The position numbers were made by a program, and so were the translations under genes. From Euptelea pleiosperma (lineage: Eukaryota > Streptophyta > Magnoliopsida > Ranunculales > Eupteleaceae), in contig CM068541.1 in NCBI GenBank assembly GCA_035048495.1, positions 8,129,929-8,193,928 of the forward strand: a DNA stretch of 64,000 nt, read 5' to 3'. Numbering within the stretch: the first letter of the stretch is position 1; every line of letters begins with the position of its first letter. Below are positions 1 through 10,705 of this stretch, in pieces. The notes beneath the pieces are model-generated. The model was not told the origin of the DNA, did not search any database, and worked only from the letters and a program-made list of their open reading frames with translations.

Positions 1-54
1 GATACGAATCGTCTGACCTCGAAGATTGTGTGGGATAGATCAGATATTTTTTCC
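1..54 (+). repeat. 3' end of a gypsy LTR
   Basis: The first ~54 bases are the reverse complement of the starts of the LTR fragments at 26391 and 51247, sharing the words CGTCTGACCTCGAAGATT and CAGATATTTTT. The element's leader follows (GCCGTCTGTGGGAAA), which resembles the post-LTR region of plant gypsy elements. The rest of this LTR lies outside the window. Confidence 0.7.
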
Positions 55-114
55 GACGCCGTCTGTGGGAAACGATTAGAGATTTTTCATTCTAAGAGAG
101 ATTCGTTTTAAATC

Positions 115-1207
115 ATGGTGGATACAAGGCGAACCGATCTCAGGAGCGGAAGAGAAAGGAACCCTCCCAATGACCTCAGAGATACTATCATGGAGAGTAG
201 AAGGGCTAAAGAACACGATAGCCAACAGAAAGCCATCACCCAGTTGCGAGAAAAGAATGAGGAGCTGAAACAACAGATGACAGCTCAACATGCAGGTGAC
301 CATGTCTCTGAGAATGTGGGGGTTAGCGATCGCCAAAAATTACACTTCCGATTGAATAGGTCTGGCTCGGAAGAATCTGATCTACGGAATCCTAGGAGCA
401 GACGCGAGGATTCTCACGTCCCACCACCAGAGAAATGTCACAAAGTCGAGTCTTCCTATCAATGAAGCTCAGATCATATTCAGCCTGAAACCAGAAGGCA
501 GATCGCCGATCTGGTAGCTGAAATGATGGGAAGAAAAAGAGACATTGGCCGATAAGATGATGGCAATGACAACAAGGGCTCCGTAAGATTCTCCCTTTAT
601 TGAAGAGATACAGGAGTATCCTGCTCTCAAATCTTTTTCCTATCCTAAATTTTTGATCTTCACGGAACTTTAAGATTCTGTGAACCATGTTCTTTGCTTT
701 CGGAAAGCGATGACGATGTGGGAGTTCCACGACGAGCTCCTCTGTCGAATGTTCCCATCTACTTTGAGTGATGATGCGCTCATTTGGTTCAATCAGATAG
801 CTCCACAGACTATTTTTGACTTCACCGAGTTGAGCACCCTCTTCATCACTCGATATTCATGCAACCGATTGCACAAAAATGACATCGACGTATTGTTTAA
901 TATACGCTGCGGTCAGAAGGAGACACTACGGGGTTTCACCAAAAGATTCCGTACTCTGATGACCACGGTGGAAGATTGTGACGATAAACACGCCGTCACA
1001 ACCTTTCGAAAGGCACTGCCTATAGGTTCTAGACTTTATATGCCCTTGACCAAGAATAGGCCGGTCAGTATGGAGGCCTTGTTTCTTCGAGTTGAAAAGT
1101 ACTCTAAACTAGAAGATGACATACTCCAACATAGTCAAGGGTTGACCATATCTGTGCATGAAGTAAAGAAGGTTGCTGGACCCAGCAAATCCTCCAAGGG
1201 AAAATAG
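115..1207 (+). pseudogene. gypsy gag remnant
   Basis: The first open segment (115-465) is a charged, Arg/Glu/Gln-rich N-terminal part with a short coiled-coil-like stretch. After a stop and frame change, 680-1207 encodes the retrotransposon gag core: a Trp-Phe region (ALIWFNQI), then FITRYSCNR and LRGFTKRFR, all typical of plant Ty3/gypsy capsid proteins. In-frame stops follow, and no intact CCHC zinc knuckle was seen. The product would be a structural capsid protein, but the gene is broken. Confidence 0.8.
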
Positions 1208-1653
1208 AAGGCTGTTATTGAGGTAGCACCAATAGAGAATCCCGAGAAGGAAACCGAGAAGCCGGGAGGTCCAGATCAGTATCCTCGCCGAGAGAAGATG
1301 ATATTCACGGCATTGAACAAAATGCATAGTCATATCCTTGATCTGATTAAGAATGAGAAATATCTCCAATTTTCCCGCCTGATGAAGTCAGACCTGAAGG
1401 GAGATAGAGATAAGACGAAGTTCTGTGCCTTCCACCAAGAGGCGGGGCACATAACCGACAAATACTAGGCGCTGAGACATAAGCTTGATGATCTAATTAA
1501 CCAGGGTTACTTGCAGCAGTATATCGCTCGCACGAACGGAGCGGTAGCTGAAGCCGAGATCCCAAGAGAGACAACACCCACGTTAAACAACAAGAACGCG
1601 GGTTAATTATTGACGTTATCCATGGCGAAGGACGACAGTTCTCCCATGGAGAG

Positions 1654-2175
1654 ATGGAGAGAGAAGAGATGATCAAAATTAGGAAGGTGAAGCATCTGAA
1701 GGAGATCCTGCATCTTTCTACGGGTCCAAGATTGACGGATTCCGTAGAGATGATGGAGAGTACTGATGGAGCTATTTTCTTCTCCGATGAAGATCTCGTC
1801 GGAGTAGATCATCCACATTCAGATGCATTGGTGCTCACTTTGCCAGTGGGCAATTACGAGGTAAAGCCTCTGTTAATAGATCTCGATAGCTCAGCCGAGA
1901 TCTTATTCACAGAAGCTTACAAGAGGATGGGTTTAAACCCATTAGATCTGGTCCAGAGTAGTACTCCGTTGGTCGGATTCAATGGCCAAAAGGAGTATGC
2001 TCTTGGAAGAGTAATTCTGTCAGTCAAGACGGGACCGATCACGTCTATGGTAGAATTCTTGGTTTTAGATACTCCATCCCCTATAACGGTATTCTGGGGC
2101 AGGGATAGATACATGAGGTCAAGGGTGTATCATCGACATATCACCAACTGTTCCGTTTCTCGACTGATCACATGA
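1654..2175 (+). pseudogene. gypsy aspartic protease remnant
   Basis: The segment has the retropepsin-like motif LLIDLDSSAEILF, where plant gypsy proteases usually have a D-x-G-S-S-A type core; the Gly position is Asp here. The usual downstream strands follow (PLVGFNGQKEYALGRV, then MVEFLVLDTPSPITVFWGRD). It is expected to process Gag-Pol. It lies between the gag and RT remnants in the normal order. It is isolated by stops, so it is non-functional as it stands. Confidence 0.75.
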
Positions 2176-2363
2176 TAATAGAGTTAAAAGGAGACCAAGT
2201 TGTCTCAAAAAGATGTTACGCCACTACCCTATAACCTAAAAGTATTCTTGGTCAGGAGGGTCCGCATGGAGAATGAACTTCATCAGTGGTTGCTGAACAA
2301 TAGCAACCAGAGCGCATCCCGGCAAGTCTGGAGCAGATTGCGCCAAGCCGAAAAAATAGCAAG

Positions 2364-2708
2364 ATGCAAACTAAGCCTGATAACATTCCCACAATAGAGG
2401 AAACCGATCAAATCAACCTCGGAACCAAAGGAGATCCAAAATACACTTTTATCGGGGCCGGTCTATCCATCGAAGAGAAGATATCCTACGCTGATTTCTT
2501 GAAATCTTATATGGATGTCTTTGCATGGTTATTTAGCGATATGCTAGGTATTCCTCCCGACATCTCTTGTCATCAGTTAAAGGTAGATAATAAGTATTTA
2601 CCTATGAAACAAAGACTTCGGAGAATTGCTCCCGAGAAACAAAAGGCTGTCCAAGATGAGATCGACAAACTCTTGTCAGCCATACAGAATCTGAAATTCT
2701 TTAATTAA
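2364..2708 (+). pseudogene. gypsy pol, segment just before the RT core
   Basis: The translation runs through a protease-RT linker with the motifs DVFAWLFSDMLGIPPDISCH and MKQRLRRIAPEKQKAVQDEI, which normally lead into the RT fingers of plant gypsy elements. It ends before any catalytic motif. The corresponding place in the second gypsy remnant begins near 47135, so the two pieces are different truncations of similar elements. Confidence 0.75.
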
Positions 2709-4213
2709 ATAGATCGTACAGAATCTGAAATTCTGGGTTGTGAAGAAAATGACAGCACCTTAGAAAAATCATAACTAAATAAATATAAATCATAAAAATA
2801 CAAACTCAATTATTTTAGAAAATAGATTCATAGAGGGTTTTAGAAAAAATAATTAAAAAAATATTTAAGTCCTAAAAATACCACGAAAATTATAAAGAAA
2901 TGACTATCTGTTATGGGTGCCAAATAAATCATGGCCAAACCCATCATGGTGGCACTAAACGATGATCAACTCAAGAAAAATATACTAAATCATGTCTAAA
3001 TTAATTTATAGTGAAGATCTACTTTTATATAATGAAAGAAAATTAATAAATTGAAGAAGAACAAGCATAAGATGGATCAAACACACTTACTTTAAGATTT
3101 CTTGAACTTTAATAAAAATTGAAAGTTTCTTCAAATTTGAAAGTCGTCAGATCTTCTTCTCCTCGGAATATGTTCTTCAATTCGGAGTCCCCGTCAATTC
3201 TCCCTTCTTGCTCGAGTGCGATCGATGCCCGGATGAAGGTTTAATGGAGATTTCTCTATTCTTTAATGGAGTTTGGTTTGTGAAAACTTTCAAAGCTTTA
3301 GGATTTTCATAAATAAGTTTAGGGAATGATTAGGGTTTCTATTTTAGTGAAATTCGTAACTATCAAAGGGATGACTTTTTCAACTCTCAAAAACTTATAT
3401 TTTACATTACTAATTGGTTATAAATGGGCCCAAAGCCCATATATATATCAACTAGGCTTCATTGAAGATTATTATTAAGCCCAAAAAGCCTCTAGATTGA
3501 CCATACGGGCCCACCCAACAATCATAACATAAATAATCATTAATTAATTCAATTAAACTATATTATATAATTTAAAAGTTTATACAACAAGGTATTGACA
3601 CATGTCACACACATAAATCACATAAAATAGTCTAAATACACAAAAATCACAAAAAAGTTTAAAGCCCTAGAAAAATGTCAAGATGACTTCGGAATGACCC
3701 AAAAAGTAATTCGCTGGGTCCTACACTCCTATTAAGTAAATAAAGTATAATTAAATATTATTTAAAAAAAATATATAATAATGGTAGGAAAGTTTAAAAG
3801 TTACAAAAATACTATTTTTGTCAAAATCTCCCGAAATCTCCCATTAAGATTTTTATGACTCAAGAAATGTTATAAATTTCTCGAGTAAGTTGGAAAGAGT
3901 AAAATATGAATATTTTTGGTGTCTCGAGCCCATAAAATAATTTTTTATAAAAGTTCTGTAATATTAGCTAGGGCAAGAAAAAGTCACTTACAAGTTATAG
4001 TTCATTATTCTTAGCAAGAATTTAACCATAAATAGCGAGTTTCAAAAATAGCAGGTTTTAAAAATTGTTAGAATAAAATCAAATTAAACATACATACTCA
4101 AACATGATATTAAACTATAAAAACAATAATACAAGTCTGAAAAGGCTTTAATTTTCATTACTAGGTGTATTCACCAAGGTTTAATAGATCCATCCAGAAG
4201 AGAAAATAAAAAC
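2709..4213. other. AT-rich non-coding stretch
   Basis: No open frame or recognisable protein remnant was seen. The tract is AT-rich with short homopolymers. It carries a small palindrome around GGGCCCAAAGCCC near 3426. It may be old retrotransposon or LTR-like DNA, but I could not find paired ends. Confidence 0.4.
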
Positions 4214-4654
4214 TAAGGTTTAAAGGAGGCCATTTTAACGGTTAAATGGATTGGGGGCGTTATCGTTTAAACCGTTTAAACGACAGTTAAAATGGATTGA
4301 AACGGCTAGGGGCAAAAATAGAAAAAAATGAGAAAAAATGGAATTAAACGAATTTTAACGGAAAAGTGGCGCTGAAATTCAAATTTTGAAATTTGAAAAT
4401 TAAAAAAAAAATGGAATTTAACGGAAATTAAACGGATTTTAACGGAATTAAACGGATTTAACTGCCGTTTTTTTCACAAAATTTTTCAGAATTATACGAC
4501 TGTGTAAACGATTTTAACGGCCGTTAAAACAAAAAACAATCATTTTTTTCAAAACCAATAAAATGTGTTTAAACGGTTTTAACGGAAATGGGCTTGGGGC
4601 GTTACCGTTTAAACAGCCGTTAAAACCGTTAAAACGGCCGTTTTTAAAACCATG
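4214..4654 (-). mobile_element. hAT-like MITE of the 'AACGG' family, perfect 8-bp TSD
   Basis: The element is flanked by the perfect 8-bp repeat ATAAAAAC (4206-4213 and 4655-4662). Its ends are TAAGGTTTAAAGG and the complement of CATGGTTTTAAAA. Inside, the word AACGG and its complement recur many times in inverted order, so the element can fold on itself. It has no coding capacity. Other copies are at 43215, 43609, 46280 and 49258. The 8-bp TSD points to hAT transposase mobilisation (inference from the family). Confidence 0.8.
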
Positions 4655-4735
4655 ATAAAAACATTAAAAGCAAAAACAAATTAGGATTGAGCATTTTTTG
4701 TGTTATTTAAATCCAAAGGTTAATTAGAAATCACT

Positions 4736-4850
4736 TGTGATGCTTATTTTTGGTATGTAGGTCCACCGGGACAAACATCCATACGGTCAATGGTACCTTT
4801 AAGAATGTGCCATGTGGCTCATACTGTGGTCTGTCATATCAAAGTTCTCC
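4736..4850 (+). repeat. Foldback family, right half only
   Basis: This matches the right half of the foldback family: TGTAGGTCCACC, then ACATCCATACGGTCA, then GTGCCATGTGGCTCATA, ending at ATCAAAGTTCTCC. The left half is missing. Confidence 0.6.
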
Positions 4851-5014
4851 GGATTACTTATCAAAAGTTCTCATCATATTGACAGTATTTTAAGTAGGAG
4901 AAAACTTATTCAAGTATTGTGATGAACTAAAAATGACTTAATTTTGTGCCAACTATTGACTGTACGTATCTATTAATTATGACTCAAGGGTGCAAGTGAG
5001 TTGTCTCATTATTA

Positions 5015-5375
5015 AATACTAGGGAACACCACATGCCATGCACGTGCACCTTACACATAGAAGAACCTTACACGTGGCACATTTGTAGAGATACTGACCG
5101 TATCGATGTTTGGACCATCTCTAGGTGGGCCTATATGCAAAAAATCAGCCTGATTAGTGGTTTTTAAGGATTTGATTGGAGTCGTTTTCATGGGTTGATT
5201 TTTAACCATAGATTTCAAGCATTATTTGCGGTACTCAGATCCAAAGGTTTGAAATCACTAATCAGACTGATATTTGGTATATAGGTCCACTTAGAAATGG
5301 GCAAACATCCATAAGGTCAGTGGTCTCTAAGAGTGTGTGACGTGGCTTATACCATTGTCCTCCTAGGAGTGCCAA
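5015..5375. repeat. Foldback element, outer arm type ii
   Basis: This is a near-complete palindromic element. The left half runs from CTAGGGAACACC through ACTGACCGTATCGATG to ATCAGCCTGATTAGTG. The right half mirrors it from AAATCACTAATCAGACTG to CGTGGCTTATACC. Its outer arm (CACGTGCACCTTACAC) differs from the arms of the copies at 39678 and 54461, although the inner part is shared. Confidence 0.7.
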
Positions 5376-5524
5376 ACAACCTGAACTATGAAGGAACATT
5401 TTAATTATGGAAGGTTTTACCTTTGAAAGTAGTGAGGCCTCTAATTGTGTCACATGTGTAGCAACCCGTTTGTTGCTTTATAATAGTATATATATATTTC
5501 AATCAAGTTTTAAAAAGGGGTCAT

Positions 5525-5720
5525 TATAATTACGTAATGGTTAGCTGCCTTGCCGTTATGACTGCCGTTATAATGGCTGGTTAAATGACTGTCAAAATTT
5601 ATTTAATTATTTTTTAATTCATTTTTCAGCTAAATTATAAATTACAGTTAAAAATAGCCATTATTTTCAAAATAACAGCTGTTATTTTCAATATAATGGG
5701 TGTTAATACATGTAGCGTTA
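5525..5720. repeat. Degenerate 'AACGG' repeat fragment
   Basis: Repeated GCCGTTATAATGG-like words and their complements resemble the hAT-like MITE family at 4214 and 46280, but the termini and TSD are not recognisable. Confidence 0.45.
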
Positions 5721-6004
5721 ACACCATATGACATAACAGGGTAGGAGGTAGGAGCAGAGATCACAATGATCCTAAACATTTGATATATCACATATTGACA
5801 AATTATACAAAAATAAATAACTATGTAAAAGTCAACGATTTATACAAGGTATTTGATTTCGATGGTGATAGCAACTTAACACACGTCATCTTTTCCCAAC
5901 CATCCCAAAGGATGTCATTTGAGTGGACGGTTAGGATCATCTAGTCAACGTTATCTATGGTCCGTGCTCCTAGCACTTTGAATCGTAGGTCCCTTTTAAT
6001 TTTA

Positions 6005-6776
6005 GGGAATTTTTGACACGTCCCCCACCACACACACACACACAATTTGAAAAATCTGACATACTCCTTATGGACGATGGGATGAACTAGAGTTTGTTGA
6101 GCTTCTCTCAGGGTCGTCTCAACACAAGTTGGGGCCTAAGGTGAAAACTCTAAATGGGCCTCCTTTGGAAAGGAGACATTTTTTTTCCAAACACACATGG
6201 CGGGTAGTTATTGGTAGATATATATGAATCTCAAAAATTTTGGGGCCTTCAATTATTTGGGGACCTTAGGTGACCGCCTTACTCGTCTTATGGTTGAGCC
6301 ATCCCTGGCTTCTCTATGCTGCTGCACTTCAATGTTGGAGTCCATCGTCCATCCATGTATGCTGCTTGTACTGTATAACAATTCAATGTGACCTCTTGTA
6401 CAACTTGTATGGAAACTTGGTAAAAGCAATAACAGATATGTATCAAAGAAAAATGGTAGCTATGAAATTTCGGTCTAAAGTGAAATTTTGCAAATGCCTT
6501 ACAACCTCTCATTTCGTACCCAGTCCTTTGGCTCAAATCCCGGCCAAGTCCATTGGAATCTCTTGGTGGGTTGTCCGTCCACCACAACCGTTTGATTTGG
6601 GGTTGAATTTTAACCCAAATCCTTGTTCCTAAGGTTGAAGATAAGGGTATTTTTGTCTTTCAATCCAAAATTTATCGGTTAATTTGGGTCAACACTGGTC
6701 AAATGACAGTGGACCGAGTCATAGGGGTATGTCAACTTTTTCAAATTTTAGGAGGTATGGTATGTCAAACATTCCC
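6005..6776. mobile_element. Mutator-like (MULE) non-autonomous element
   Basis: The termini are inverted: GGGAATTTTTGACACGTCCC on the left and, in complement, GGGAATGTTTGACATACC on the right. The flanks TTAATTTTA (5996-6004) and TTATTTTTA (6777-6785) form a 9-bp TSD with one mismatch. A 9-bp duplication with GGG...CCC ends is the Mutator signature. No transposase was seen; an open stretch inside (about 6270-6632) has no recognisable domain. The right end lies only 138 bp upstream of the PPR start codon. A sister copy is at 26312. Confidence 0.75.
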
Positions 6777-6913
6777 TTATTTTTAAGAAGATTTATTTGG
6801 TGAACTTGAGAAATAAGAGCATTTCAAAACCAACGGCTCTCTGTCTCAAGACTCTCGACTGCTTTTTGAAAGAAACCGAAACCACAAGTAGCTTCCCTCC
6901 AAAATTTTCATCC

Positions 6914-8902
6914 ATGAAGAAGTCGCTTCTCTTTAATCCTCTCTACCCCAACAAAATCAATCTCACGAAAAGACGCCTCATTCAACAACTTATTTCTCTC
7001 CAATTAACCACCTCAGCCACTGAAGCTTCCTTCTCCGATTCGGAGATTTGGCAAGAAGGCGAACAAGGGAACTCGTCTTGTATCATCGAAGAAAAAGCTT
7101 TACTTCGCAAAAGCAAGAATTCAAGAACAGGGCTTCATGTTCTCGATCTGATTGACCGAGGTTCGATTGAACCTGATCCCACAATATACAATAAATTGCT
7201 GAAGAAATGCACCCAATTGGGAAAACTAAAAGAAGGAAAAGTCATTCATGAGCACTTTCTCAATTCGAAGTTCAAATTGGATATGTTCATCCAAAATACT
7301 ATCATTAATATGTATGCAAAATGTGGTAGTTTAGATGATGCTCGCAAAGCATTCGACGAAATGTCTACGAAAGACATGGTCACATGGACTGCTTTGATTA
7401 CGGGGTACTCTCAAAATGATAGAGCTGAAGAGGCTCTTGCATTGTTCCCTCAGATGATTGAGCTAGGATTGAAACCGAATCAGTTCACCTTCTCTAGCCT
7501 TCTAAAGGCTTCTGGGGCGGCACCTCGTGATAAAGTTGGTAGGCAAGTTCATTCGTTTTGTATCAAGTATGGTTATGATTCAAATGTTTATGTGGGGAGT
7601 TCTCTTTTGGACATGTATGCTAGGTGTGGACAAATGAAGGAGGCCCAGTCGGTCTTTGATGAGATGGTAAGCAAGAATGAAGTCTCTTGGAATGCGTTGA
7701 TTGCTAGTCATGCCAGGAAGGGTGAAGGAGAGGATGCTCTTCGGTTATTTTGGAGGATGCAAAGGGAAGATTTTAAACCTACCCATTTCACCTATTCCAG
7801 TGTTTTTAGTGCGTGTGCTAGCATTGGAGCTTTAGAGCAAGGCAAATGGGTCCATGCTCATATGGTAAAATCAGGGGGAAAGCTTATTGCATTTGTTGGT
7901 AACACTCTCCTTGACATGTATGCAAAAGCGGGTAGCATTGAGGATGCAAGGAAAATCTTTGATAGGTTGGAAAACAGAGATGTTGTTTCTTGGAATTCAA
8001 TGCTTACTGGGTGTGCACAACATGGGCTCGGGAAGGAAGCCGTGAGGAGGTTTGAAGAAATGCTAAGGATTGGAGTTGAACCCAATGAGATAACCTTCCT
8101 TTGTGTTCTTACAGCTTGTAGCCATGGTGGGCTATTGAATGAAGGACAGTACTATTTTGAGTTGATGAAGAAATACAAGGTAGAACCACAGGTCGAGCAT
8201 TACGTGACGATCGTTGATCTTCTCGGTCGAGCAGGGATTCTTGATCGAGCCATGAGTTTCATAAGAGAGATGCCAATTGAACCCACTGCAGCTGTTTGGG
8301 GAGCTTTGCTAGGTGCTTGTAGGATGCATGGGAATATGGAGTTGGGTGCTTTTGCTGCAGAACGTGTTTTTGAGCTTGATCCCCTAGATTCGGGCCCCCA
8401 TGTATTGCTCTCCAACATCTATGCCTTTGCTGGTAGATGGACTGATGCTGCAAGAGTGAGAAAAATGATGAAAGAGAGCGGAGTGAAGAAGGAACCTGCT
8501 TGTAGTTGGGTGGAGATTGAAAATGCAGTTCATATGTTTGTGGCCAACGATGATGCTCACCCACAGAGTGAGGAGATCCGAAGGATGTGGGAGAAAATAA
8601 GTGGGAAAATCAAGGAAGTTGGGTATGTCCCAGACACAAGCCATGTGCTCTTGTTCGTAGATCAGCAGGAGAGGGAAGTGAAGTTGCAGTACCACAGCGA
8701 GAAGCTTGCTCTAGCCTTTGCACTTCTCAACACACACCCTGGGTCAACTATTAGGATAAAAAAGAACATCAGGATGTGCGGTGATTGTCACTCAGCGATC
8801 AAGTTTGTATCGAAGGTGATGGACAGGGAGATCATAGTTAGAGACACCAATAGGTTCCATCATTTTAGTGATGGTTCTTGTTCATGTGGGGATTACTGGT
8901 AG
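6914..8902 (+). CDS. PPR protein, PLS class with E and DYW domains
   Basis: This is a 662-residue intronless organelle RNA-editing factor. PPR motifs of the P-L-S type bind single-stranded RNA base by base, and the C-terminal DYW domain is a zinc cytidine deaminase that converts C to U. Tandem motifs are visible from about residue 120, with the hallmarks NTIINMYAKCGSLDDARKAF, VSWNALIASHARKGEGEDAL and EITFLCVLTACSHGGLLNEG. They are followed by E/E+ motifs (VKKEPACSWVEIENAVHMFV). The DYW domain keeps H594-S-E596, C622-x-x-C625, C656-x-C658 and the terminal DYW, so it looks catalytically intact. The start chosen is the ATG at 6914; the frame is open back to a TTG at 6797, which is an unlikely plant start. 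The N-terminus is rich in Lys, Ser and Thr, fitting an organelle transit peptide. It strongly resembles Arabidopsis At3g24000 as I recall that protein. The target site is unknown. Confidence 0.93.
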   Translation: MKKSLLFNPLYPNKINLTKRRLIQQLISLQLTTSATEASFSDSEIWQEGEQGNSSCIIEEKALLRKSKNSRTGLHVLDLIDRGSIEPDPTIYNKLLKKCTQLGKLKEGKVIHEHFLNSKFKLDMFIQNTIINMYAKCGSLDDARKAFDEMSTKDMVTWTALITGYSQNDRAEEALALFPQMIELGLKPNQFTFSSLLKASGAAPRDKVGRQVHSFCIKYGYDSNVYVGSSLLDMYARCGQMKEAQSVFDEMVSKNEVSWNALIASHARKGEGEDALRLFWRMQREDFKPTHFTYSSVFSACASIGALEQGKWVHAHMVKSGGKLIAFVGNTLLDMYAKAGSIEDARKIFDRLENRDVVSWNSMLTGCAQHGLGKEAVRRFEEMLRIGVEPNEITFLCVLTACSHGGLLNEGQYYFELMKKYKVEPQVEHYVTIVDLLGRAGILDRAMSFIREMPIEPTAAVWGALLGACRMHGNMELGAFAAERVFELDPLDSGPHVLLSNIYAFAGRWTDAARVRKMMKESGVKKEPACSWVEIENAVHMFVANDDAHPQSEEIRRMWEKISGKIKEVGYVPDTSHVLLFVDQQEREVKLQYHSEKLALAFALLNTHPGSTIRIKKNIRMCGDCHSAIKFVSKVMDREIIVRDTNRFHHFSDGSCSCGDYW

Positions 8903-9920
8903 TGCTAGCAACCACCTATATGGTTTCAAAGAAGGGTGATGATTTGAGAGATGAACGCTAATCCATAATCCTCAAGTTTTGGATTTCATGGCAATGTTCC
9001 ATGTATATGACTGATCACATAGTTCTTGGGCTGTCAAAGCAGTTCTCCTAATACAATCACGAGTTCCCGTCTTCAGATTATAGAAAGAAATACAACATGG
9101 CAGGGTCAGATTGCGAAGTTCACAGCCGTTGAATGTTAATGTGTAGGATTAGTGAGAGTTTAACAGCAATTGCTCGAAGCAAGATTGGATAACCAGATGG
9201 ATTTTACAGGTCCTGATAGGTTTTGGAGAGTTTTCTCATCTCGAAACACAAAGTAGTAAATCAAAGCTAAAGTCACTTATGGCGCTCTTGCTCTATTTCA
9301 TTATACTGGCTAGAAGATTTTGTGCTTCAGAATCCTAATACGAAGTTTCTGATATGAAACTCAGAGAAGGTTGGGAGCTTCAACTTTTTTCTATTTTTTT
9401 TCCTTCTCTTTTCAGCCTTTATAATGAAGCATTATTTATTAAGCTTTGAGTTTATTCAGAGCTTCTCTATGTTTTTTTCTTTTGAAAAGGTCGATTCTAT
9501 TAAGAGAAAAGACGAGACAGAAACAAAAGGAGTACAAAGGAGGTTGAGAGAACCTCCTTCGAAGACAAAAGAGGCAAAAAACCTAAGAATCTCTGTACAA
9601 AATAGAATCCCATCTAAACACCAGCTTTACTATGTTCTCTTTGATAAATGTACTTGCCCTCAGCAATTTTCTACTATTATAATACAATTTATGGGGATCA
9701 GAATTGCACATCATGTGAAGGAAGCTATCGTTGAATGACTTTGTGAGTCTCCTAAATTTCAGATTTCCAAATGCACTATATTCCAAGAAGCTATTGGATG
9801 GGATTGCGCAACCAGATCAGATCGGCCAACCCAATATCGAGTCATTGAACTTGATTTAAAAAAAAATTACAAATTCTTAAGTCAAATAACAAATGGTACC
9901 AGATTTCATCAAAGTACATT
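8903..9920. other. Intergenic region downstream of the PPR gene
   Basis: It contains the PPR 3'UTR and spacer. No gene, paired repeat or RNA gene was recognised. The open frame at 9424-9738 has no domain-like sequence. Confidence 0.4.
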
Positions 9921-9924
9921 GTAG

Positions 9925-10160
9925 GGGTGTCTTGGGAAGAAGTGGCACTCTATTAGAGGCCACTGACCGCATGGATGTTTGGCTCATCCCTAAGTGGACG
10001 TACAAACAAAAAATCATCTTGATTAGTGATTTCTATTCATTCGATTGGAGTTGTTTCCATGGGTTGACTTTTAACAGTGGAATTTCAGCATTATTTTGGG
10101 TACAAAGATCCAAAGGCTTAAAATCACTAATCAAGCTCGTTTTTAGAATGGCATCGGAAG
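9925..10160 (+). repeat. Foldback family, 3'-truncated copy
   Basis: The left half and loop are present: GTGGCACTCTATTAGAGG, ACTGACCGCATGGATG, then ATCCAAAGGC and AAATCACTAATCAAGC. It breaks off before the right outer arm. Confidence 0.6.
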
Positions 10161-10164
10161 CACT

Positions 10165-10705
10165 TTGGTGGTCATCAAGGGGTTGTATTGAAAATTAGAA
10201 TGATGACATGGAATGTAATTATTATTTATCGTGAAAAGATTAAAAACACATCTATAATAGAACAATTTTAAAAAGTAAAGAAAGTGAAAGGGCATTTTTC
10301 AAATAATAATTACGTTAGTAACACAAAAAGTGCCTCCGTGCGGGGTTTTTTATATAATCCAATCGGGTCATTATCATATCGGATGATGATTCCCAAGTCT
10401 AGAACCGATAATGTTATCAGATCCGATAGGATCGGGGCTACCCGATCCATTAACAGCCCTACATATGACTGCATGGCCATCCCTTGATGGACCTAAGTCA
10501 CCTAACACCCAAAATCATCCTAATTTATGATTTCTATCATTTCTTGGGCTTGGAACCCATTCATGGACCGGACGACTTGCCATGTGGAATTTACCGAACT
10601 AGCTATACTAGATGGACTCTATGGTTCTATGGGTGCCCACGTTTACCCATTACGATTGCTAAAACCCTGGAAAAACCCCTCATTCGAGAGAGAGAGAGAG
10701 AGGCC
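10165..10705 (+). other. COX15 5' flank and leader
   Basis: This is the spacer and probable promoter/5'UTR of COX15. Around 10380-10460 there are GATCCGAT/ATCGGG inverted words of a degenerate repeat. A (GA)n tract (about 10686-10702) lies directly before the COX15 start codon, as is common in plant 5'UTRs. No clear TATA box was chosen. Confidence 0.4.

Larger units (their letters stand above)
1..2708 (+). mobile_element. Decayed Ty3/gypsy LTR retrotransposon, 5' part
   Basis: This is the 5' portion of a gypsy element reading rightward: an LTR end (1-54), a leader (about 55-114), a gag remnant, an aspartic protease and the start of reverse transcriptase, in the usual gag-PR-RT order. The frames are broken by stops and shifts, so it is not autonomous. 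Homology stops at about 2708, just after the segment that precedes the RT core, and no matching 3' LTR follows. Bases 1-54 match, in reverse complement, the low-coordinate ends of the LTR fragments at 26391 and 51247, which ties all three to one family. Confidence 0.85.

Noticed and set aside
6270..6632. 120-residue open frame within the MULE
   Set aside because: No domain and repeat-like DNA; could be captured sequence but nothing supports expression.
6797..6913. 39-residue N-terminal extension of the PPR protein
   Set aside because: The frame is open but starts at TTG; plant translation at TTG is unlikely, and the first ATG at 6914 gives a plausible transit peptide.
9922..10466. hAT element with TAGGGGTGTC...AACAGCCCTA ends
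   Set aside because: The ends are only loosely inverted and no 8-bp TSD was found.
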